Shown: one piece after another, positions 5,374-5,922 of the stretch
How the letters are laid out: each line of letters begins with the position of its first letter
Position numbering within the stretch: position 1 is the first letter of the stretch
Origin: Cyanobacteria bacterium OH_CFB_184
GTDB taxonomy: Bacteria > Cyanobacteriota > Vampirovibrionia > Gastranaerophilales > Gastranaerophilaceae
Direction of reading: 5' to 3'
Length of the DNA: 5,922 nucleotides
Assembly: GCA_023414155.1 (NCBI GenBank)
Contig: JAEZOG010000241.1
Location: 1 to 5,922 of the forward strand
Translations under genes and position numbers: made by a program
The notes under the pieces: model-generated
Told to the model about the DNA's origin: nothing
The model's database searches: none
Seen by the model: only the letters and a program-made list of their open reading frames with translations

Positions 5374-5922
5374 TTAAACCTCACTTTCTGCGGTTGATTC
5401 GAACTTCTCTATTTTTTTAATATATATTTTCAATATTCTTGGTCCATCAATACTTTTTACAGTAAAAATGTGACTATCTATAGAAACCTCATCACCAACT
5501 TGAGCAATTTTTCCTAGTTTTTTAAGGACAACGCCACCAATAGTTTCAACATCTTCTTCATCAATGTGAATATCCAAAAGTTCATTTATTTCATCTATTC
5601 TGACAAGAGCATTTACAAGATATTCATTTTCATTAATTTTTTCAATCTCAGATTCCTCATCAACATCAAATTCATCTTGAACTTCCCCAAATATTTCTTC
5701 AAGAATATCCTCAATTGTAATTAAACCTGCAGTTCCACCAAATTCATCTATTGCTATAGCCATATGGAGTTTGTTTTTCTTTAATTCAAGAAGCAAGTTG
5801 TCAATCGTAATTGTTTCAGGAACCAGAAGCGGTTTTCTTGAGATTTTAGTAATATTAAACTTTTCATTTGCGCAGTATAAAGGATAAACATCTTTGATAT
5901 GGACAATTCCCACAATGTTTTC
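5374..5922 (-). CDS. Hemolysin/CorC (HlyC, CNNM-like) family CBS-domain protein, 3' part only
   Basis: The frame is open to the right edge, so these 182 codons are the C-terminal part of a larger protein. The GTG at 5911-5913 is an internal Val codon (ENIVGIVHIKD) and not a start. The fragment begins at the end of the first CBS motif (residues 1-16). It continues with the second CBS motif (about 33-85), including HMAIAIDEFGGTAGLITIEDILEEI-type residues from 53 onward and the GEVQDEFD linker. It ends with the CorC_HlyC transporter-associated domain (about 98-170), marked by VDEE, NALVRIDEINELL, VETIGG and GDEV. Family members are CNNM/CorC magnesium or cobalt transporters, or TlyC-like proteins with an N-terminal DUF21 membrane domain. 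That membrane domain should lie just outside the window. The CBS pair would bind Mg-ATP or other adenine nucleotides. It precedes the DedA gene by 5 nt and heads the visible operon. Confidence 0.9.
   Translation of the reverse strand, partial: ENIVGIVHIKDVYPLYCANEKFNITKISRKPLLVPETITIDNLLLELKKNKLHMAIAIDEFGGTAGLITIEDILEEIFGEVQDEFDVDEESEIEKINENEYLVNALVRIDEINELLDIHIDEEDVETIGGVVLKKLGKIAQVGDEVSIDSHIFTVKSIDGPRILKIYIKKIEKFESTAESEV

Noticed and set aside
5911..5913. GTG as start of the CorC-like gene.
   Set aside because: The frame stays open to the window edge and the upstream residues Glu-Asn-Ile fit the CBS motif (ENIVGIVHIKD), so this codon is an internal Val.

Overview
The window is AT-rich bacterial DNA, densely packed with genes. 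All seven visible stop codons are TAA, and Trp is encoded by the usual TGG where I checked. The taxon cannot be fixed from this alone. A low-GC commensal or environmental bacterium fits, for example a Gastranaerophilales/Melainabacteria-like or Firmicutes-like genome, but that is only a guess. I see no tRNA, rRNA, CRISPR array, insertion sequence or phage gene.

The layout has three parts. (1) At the left edge, the last 57 codons of a plus-strand gene, probably a SAM-dependent methyltransferase, end one base before the stop of a minus-strand gene. (2) A two-gene minus-strand unit fills about 176-1997: a polytopic membrane protein resembling GT87/DUF2029 polyprenol-phosphate-sugar glycosyltransferases, followed with an 11-nt overlap by a second class I methyltransferase. 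A strong sigma70-type promoter (TTGACA, 17-bp spacer, TTTAAT) lies just upstream of this pair. (3) The right two thirds (2100-5922) is a tightly packed minus-strand operon entering from the right edge. In transcription order it encodes a CBS-domain CorC/HlyC-family protein (5' end outside the window), a YqaA-type DedA protein, a SulP anion transporter with a C-terminal STAS domain, and a DUF475/TerC-family membrane protein. The gaps are 5, 29 and 0 nt.

Functionally there are two themes. The right-hand operon is a set of membrane proteins of ion-transport and membrane-homeostasis families: CorC/CNNM (divalent cations), DedA (lipid carrier and membrane potential), SulP (inorganic anions, possibly bicarbonate) and TerC-like (metal export in characterised relatives). 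The left-hand genes look like the edge of a surface-glycan or glycolipid locus: a membrane glycosyltransferase between or beside methyltransferases. The two themes are separated by a 96-102 bp spacer that holds the promoter and a small hairpin. No stretch over 300 bases lacks a gene, and I see no clearly novel system. The most distinctive points are the SulP Cys-Cys-His tail, the zero-gap SulP/DUF475 coupling and a 13-bp repeat at the DedA/SulP junction.
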